From NCBI GenBank assembly GCA_964426155.1, contig CAYROY010000017.1, positions 1 through 16,628 of the forward strand: a DNA stretch of 16,628 nt. The letters are read 5' to 3'. Each line of letters begins with the position of its first letter. Position 1 is the first letter of the stretch. The position numbers and the translations under genes are program-made. This stretch comes from M55B120 sp964426155. Lineage in GTDB: Bacteria; Actinomycetota; Humimicrobiia; Humimicrobiales; Humimicrobiaceae. Below, piece by piece: positions 13,934 through 16,628 of this stretch. The notes beneath the pieces were generated by a model. It searched no databases. It saw nothing but the letters and a program-made list of their open reading frames with translations, and was not told the origin of the DNA.

Positions 13934-13955
13934 ATCTTCTCCCTGTATTATCTAA

Positions 13956-14224
13956 TAAGTCTATCATTCTTAGACCATTTTACAATTCCAAAGTAATTTA
14001 ATTTCGATAATTATTGCAGAAATATTTACATTGTTATAAAAGTAAATGGGGTTTTTCAGCCAGCAGGCTTATCGTTTATTTTTTGAAAGAGGATGATTTT
14101 AATATTTTTTAAGAATCTTTTAAGCTTTCTATGCGAAAATATTTAAAAATAGGATTTATTATTTAGAAAAGGCAAAAGATATGATCAGCAAGTCTAACTT
14201 GATTTTTTAGATTGGATATGTGAC
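13956..14224. other. Intergenic region upstream of the HtrA gene, nothing recognised
   Basis: About 270 AT-rich bases between divergent genes. It must hold the promoter of the phosphatase gene, but no -35/-10 pair stands out. No reading frame or RNA gene recognised. Confidence 0.45.
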
Positions 14225-14254
14225 TTGATAAAAGTGCGGCATTAAATGTAAAAT
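14225..14254 (+). promoter_or_regulatory. Candidate promoter of the HtrA gene
   Basis: TTGATA (14225-14230), 18-base spacer, TAAAAT (14249-14254). Transcription would start near 14261, inside the GGAGGG motif described at 14261-14266. Confidence 0.5.
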
Positions 14255-14260
14255 TAAAAA

Positions 14261-14297
14261 GGAGGGCTATATAATCAGTATGTCTTGGTGTCTGTAG
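14261..14297 (+). other. Isolated strong SD and five-codon open frame in the HtrA leader
   Basis: GGAGGG preceded by five A (14256-14266) is the best SD-like site near this gene, yet it lies 62 bases before the HtrA ATG, which has its own GAGG. The first ATG after it (14280) opens only MSWCL before a stop (14295-14297), with rather long spacing of 13 bases. It may be a leader peptide or an SD relic. Confidence 0.25.
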
Positions 14298-14328
14298 ATT
14301 AATAACTTTATAGATGAGGATGGTATAA

Positions 14329-15471
14329 ATGAAAAAAAACAGGATTAGCTTAGCAGTGATTGTATTTATATTTGTTTTGTTTACCTGTGTAGCAGTAATT
14401 TTTACTGGATGCTTAACACCCCTAATCGACCTTCATATTGGATCAGATGATAAAGAGGAGGATAAAGAAGAAGAGGCAGCTGCTGTTGAAGAAAAGGCTG
14501 AAGATGAAGATTATAAGCTGGAAGATAAAAAAGAAAGTCCGATGCTTACTCTTGACGGGTTCAATGATGCAATAACAAGACTGGTAGAAGATATAACTCC
14601 TTCAGTAGTAAATATACAGGTGACCGTGAAACAGGAAGATATTTTCGGCAATATAAGGGAAGGCGAGGGAATAGGCTCGGGAATAATTTATTCAAGCGAC
14701 GGCTATATTATTACTAACAGCCATGTAGCAGCCAGGGCAGAAGAACTCCTTGTTACTTTATATGATGGGACAGAATACGAAGCCGAACTTGTGGGAGAAA
14801 ATGAGGAAACGGATATCGCAGTTATAAAAATTGTTGCCGATAATCTAAAAGAAGCATCCTTTACCTCTATAGAAAAGGTAAGGGTAGGAGAGATAGCAAT
14901 TGCGGTAGGCAGTCCTTTTGGCCTGACTCAGACGGTTACTACCGGTGTTGTCAGTGCCAAGGGAAGGGATATTTCTGCTTATGCTGATACAATACCCATG
15001 GTGGATCTAGTGCAGACTGATGCTGCCATAAATCAGGGTAACAGCGGGGGTCCTTTACTTAATGCTGCAGGGCAGGTTATAGGTATCAATACTATAATAC
15101 TATCGCCCTCAGGAGCGAATGTTGGTATAGGATTTGCTATTCCTGCAGATACCGCGGTAAATATTGCCCGTCAGATAATAGAATATGGAGAAGCAAGGAT
15201 TCCTTTTATCGGCATAGAGATGGGGGAGAACACAACAGATATCGTCGGCGTCTATGTTGCAGGTGTAATGAAGGGCTATCCTGCAGATAATGCAGGTATT
15301 AAAAATGGAGATATAATCACAGAATTTAACGGCAAAGAAATAAGGGATCCTTATGAACTTCTGGCCCAGCTGCTCAGGCATAATCCAGGCGATACTGTCA
15401 GCCTGAAAATATACCGTGATGGCGATTATATTGTAAAGGATGTAGAACTAATAGAAAAGCCTTCCAGCTGA
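14329..15471 (+). CDS. HtrA/DegP-family serine protease with one PDZ domain
   Basis: 380 residues. The N-terminus has a hydrophobic segment (6-26) ending in FTGC (Cys28), either a membrane anchor or an atypical lipoprotein signal. An acidic linker (39-69, Glu/Asp/Lys-rich) leads to the trypsin-like domain with catalytic H132 (NSHVAA), D162 (ETDIAVIK) and S239 (QGNSGGPL). A single PDZ domain covers about 293-376, with AGVMKGYPADNAGI. It should act outside the cytoplasmic membrane as a quality-control protease for misfolded envelope proteins; architecture matches DegS or Gram-positive HtrA types with one PDZ. The SD is GAGGA, 8 bases before the ATG. All three catalytic residues are intact. The gene stands alone, with a candidate promoter at 14225 and a weak hairpin after the stop. 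Confidence 0.95.
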   Translation: MKKNRISLAVIVFIFVLFTCVAVIFTGCLTPLIDLHIGSDDKEEDKEEEAAAVEEKAEDEDYKLEDKKESPMLTLDGFNDAITRLVEDITPSVVNIQVTVKQEDIFGNIREGEGIGSGIIYSSDGYIITNSHVAARAEELLVTLYDGTEYEAELVGENEETDIAVIKIVADNLKEASFTSIEKVRVGEIAIAVGSPFGLTQTVTTGVVSAKGRDISAYADTIPMVDLVQTDAAINQGNSGGPLLNAAGQVIGINTIILSPSGANVGIGFAIPADTAVNIARQIIEYGEARIPFIGIEMGENTTDIVGVYVAGVMKGYPADNAGIKNGDIITEFNGKEIRDPYELLAQLLRHNPGDTVSLKIYRDGDYIVKDVELIEKPSS

Positions 15472-15500
15472 TCAAGGTTGATTTAATTTTGATTTATTCT

Positions 15501-15529
15501 TCTATTCCTTTTTGAATAGATTTATAAAT
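15501..15529 (+). terminator. Possible weak terminator after the HtrA gene
   Basis: TCTATTC (15501-15507) and GAATAGA (15514-15520) pair perfectly around a 6-base loop, followed by TTTATAAAT and more T. The stem is AT-rich, so efficiency would be low. Confidence 0.4.
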
Positions 15530-15822
15530 TTTTGCCAGAAGTTTGGTTCAACCTTCTCTTCTATTACCGGTTCCACTTCTGCTTCCTCTACTGTTATTCC
15601 TTCTGTTTGAAGGACAAACTATACGCTGCTGTAGATGTATATTTTGCAGGTCTGCCAGTTATAACTATAATTATCCTGTCACTTCTAGAGTCAGAAAATT
15701 TTTAGGTCAAATTCCAGTAAGATCTGCGCTGAGAAGATTATTTAATAATCCTGCTTCTTTTGGGTCTTTTAGGATATGGTTACAAGTACGATTGGGGGTT
15801 TTTAGATTCAGCCGGCTATTAT
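15502..15822 (-). pseudogene. Frame-broken remnant of an unrecognised gene
   Basis: Read on the minus strand, three consecutive protein-like stretches lie in different frames and overlap at their ends: one ending KEAGLLNNLLSADLTGI then stop (about 15713-15822); one with SDRIIIVITGRPAKYTSTA (15594-15701); one with QTEGITVEEAEVEPVIEEK, closing in NFWQKFINLFKKE and a stop (15502-15618). Shifts between frames would give one continuous polypeptide, as expected of a decayed 3' gene end. No start, SD or family was recognised. Chance open frames in AT-rich DNA remain possible. Confidence 0.35.
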
Positions 15823-15842
15823 ATTTTTAGGTTAATGCTGTA

Positions 15843-15871
15843 TTGATAATACACAAATAAGTATGTATAAT
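15843..15871 (+). promoter_or_regulatory. Promoter of the RHH-MazF pair
   Basis: TTGATA (15843-15848), exactly 17 bases, consensus TATAAT (15866-15871). ACACA (15851-15855) and TGTGT (15876-15880) flank the -10 as short inverted arms and may be operator half-sites; they resemble the TACACA half-site of the RHH-PIN operator at 10225. Confidence 0.65.
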
Positions 15872-15939
15872 ATGGTGTGTTTATAATGATTATTAATAAT
15901 TTACTAAAATAATAATAGATCAGCCTAAAAAATATTAAA

Positions 15940-16164
15940 ATGAAAAGATTAAATATTACAATACCTGAAAGAGTTGCCGAGGCGATAGAAGCCTATGGAA
16001 ATAAAAGCAAATTTATCACCGAAGCATTAGTTGAAAAAATAAACAGGGACAAAAAAGAAAAGTTGGATGGTCTTCTGGTTGAAGGATATAAGAATGAGTA
16101 TAGCTCCGATAAAGAAGTAAGTAATAAGTGGGAAGCTGCCACAATGGAAAGGTGGCCCGATTGA
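15940..16164 (+). CDS. Ribbon-helix-helix antitoxin of a MazF-type pair
   Basis: 74 residues. N-terminal RHH domain: strand KRLNITIPERVAEAIEAY, then KSKFITEALVEKI. The C-terminal half is charged (KEKLDGLLVEGY) and ends in KWEAATMERWPD, the likely toxin-binding tail. No SD precedes the ATG, and the leader is AT-rich, as with the other RHH antitoxin at 10312. Its stop overlaps the toxin's TTG start by two bases. RHH antitoxins with MazF toxins are a known arrangement (MazE in mycobacteria and some other phyla). It probably neutralises MazF and represses the operon. Confidence 0.85.
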   Translation: MKRLNITIPERVAEAIEAYGNKSKFITEALVEKINRDKKEKLDGLLVEGYKNEYSSDKEVSNKWEAATMERWPD

Positions 16165-16520
16165 ATGACTTTCCAAAAAGGGGGCAGATATGGCTCGTTT
16201 CCCTGGAACCTGTAGCAGGACATGAGATTGGGAAAACAAGACCTGCATTGGTTATATCCAACAACAGGAACAATGAATTTTCTTCAACTATAACAGTAAT
16301 ACCCATAACATCTTCTATGGAAAGGGTGTATCCATTCGAGGTTTTAATTTTAAAGGATGAGTCCGGACTGAAATCTGATTCTAAAATAAAATGCAACCAG
16401 ATAAGAACAGTGGATAAATTAAGATTGTTAAAAGCTGTGGGGGATCTGTCACCGGACAGGATGGAGGAAGTTAAAAATGCTCTTCTAATACACCTTGATA
16501 TTCCAGAAAAATTACTTTGA
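16161..16520 (+). CDS. mazF: MazF/PemK-type endoribonuclease toxin
   Basis: 119 residues from the chosen start. The CcdB/MazF fold shows RGQIWLVSLEPVAGHEIGKTRPALVIS near the N-terminus and ITVIPITS for the next strands, followed by KIKCNQIRTVDKLRL; these are the standard MazF landmarks, with the RP and T-S residues of the RNA site. It cleaves single-stranded mRNA at short motifs when not bound by antitoxin. Start: the open frame reaches a GTG at 16128 deep inside the antitoxin gene, but the TTG at 16161 overlaps the antitoxin TGA stop (TTGA) and has AAAGGTGG 5 bases upstream, so coupled initiation at TTG is preferred. A 107-base tail to the window end holds no further gene. Confidence 0.9.
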   Translation: MNDFPKRGQIWLVSLEPVAGHEIGKTRPALVISNNRNNEFSSTITVIPITSSMERVYPFEVLILKDESGLKSDSKIKCNQIRTVDKLRLLKAVGDLSPDRMEEVKNALLIHLDIPEKLL

Positions 16521-16612
16521 TGTTTTCAATACTTTTTAATATGTAAAAATAGTCTCACTGTCTACACATGTATAAATAGAAATATTGAGAATTACAGGTT
16601 TGTCAATCTTAT

Positions 16613-16628
16613 AAAGAAAGCTTTCTTT
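16613..16628. repeat. Perfect 16-base palindrome at the window end
   Basis: AAAGAAAG followed directly by CTTTCTTT. The window stops at the last base, so the palindrome may extend or be one arm of a larger structure. Confidence 0.45.

Noticed and set aside
15543..15830. 95-codon Leu/Pro-rich plus-strand frame
   Set aside because: It is explained as the antisense of the minus-strand remnant, with no SD and skewed composition.

Overview
The window is 16.6 kb of AT-rich bacterial chromosome. Ile-ATA and Arg-AGA/AGG codons are frequent, Shine-Dalgarno (SD) sites are GGAG-like, and several sigma70-type promoters are visible. No rRNA, tRNA, CRISPR array, insertion sequence or prophage is evident. 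DegV, an AbrB-type antitoxin, a stand-alone RnfB-type Fe-S protein, FeoB and a PII/Amt pair suit an anaerobic or microaerophilic low-GC lineage. I cannot assign a taxon from sequence alone.

Layout. (1) 1-1566, redox: the 3' part of a fused methionine sulfoxide reductase MsrA-MsrB, a small membrane-anchored RnfB-type [4Fe-4S] protein on the minus strand, and a Rieske [2Fe-2S] ferredoxin on the plus strand. (2) 1929-5003, ferrous iron: a promoter with nested palindromes, then a PadR-DtxR-FeoA three-domain regulator translationally overlapped with FeoB, closed by a terminator. (3) 5019-7873, minus strand: an SPFH/stomatin-like membrane protein, a PII protein (glnK) and an ammonium channel (amtB). 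(4) 8241-8870, minus strand: a VapBC pair (AbrB-type antitoxin, PIN toxin) with a clear promoter and operator. (5) 9114-9980: a DegV lipid-binding protein, followed by a GC-richer structured block. (6) 10225-11107: a ribbon-helix-helix (RHH) antitoxin with a PIN toxin. (7) 11190-13064: an APC-family permease fused to a degenerate PTS EIIA-like domain. (8) 13280-13933, minus strand: a histidine phosphatase. (9) 14225-15471: a membrane-anchored HtrA protease. (10) 15502-15822, minus strand: a probable gene remnant. (11) 15843-16520: an RHH antitoxin with a MazF toxin.

How the genes work together. The feo pair is the most coherent system. The FeoA-like domain that usually assists FeoB is here part of the transcription regulator, so iron transport and its control may be physically linked. 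AmtB and PII form the usual ammonium uptake and gating pair, but this PII lacks the uridylylated tyrosine, so it probably responds only to ligands (ATP/ADP/2-oxoglutarate). The APC-EIIA fusion lacks the phospho-acceptor His, so its soluble domain would be an allosteric module and not a phosphocarrier. Three toxin-antitoxin modules of different composition lie within 8 kb, two with inverted repeats placed on their own promoters. The rest are housekeeping or stress genes.

Start sites were moved from the longest reading frame where an SD supports an internal start (SPFH, glnK, amtB, vapB, mazF).
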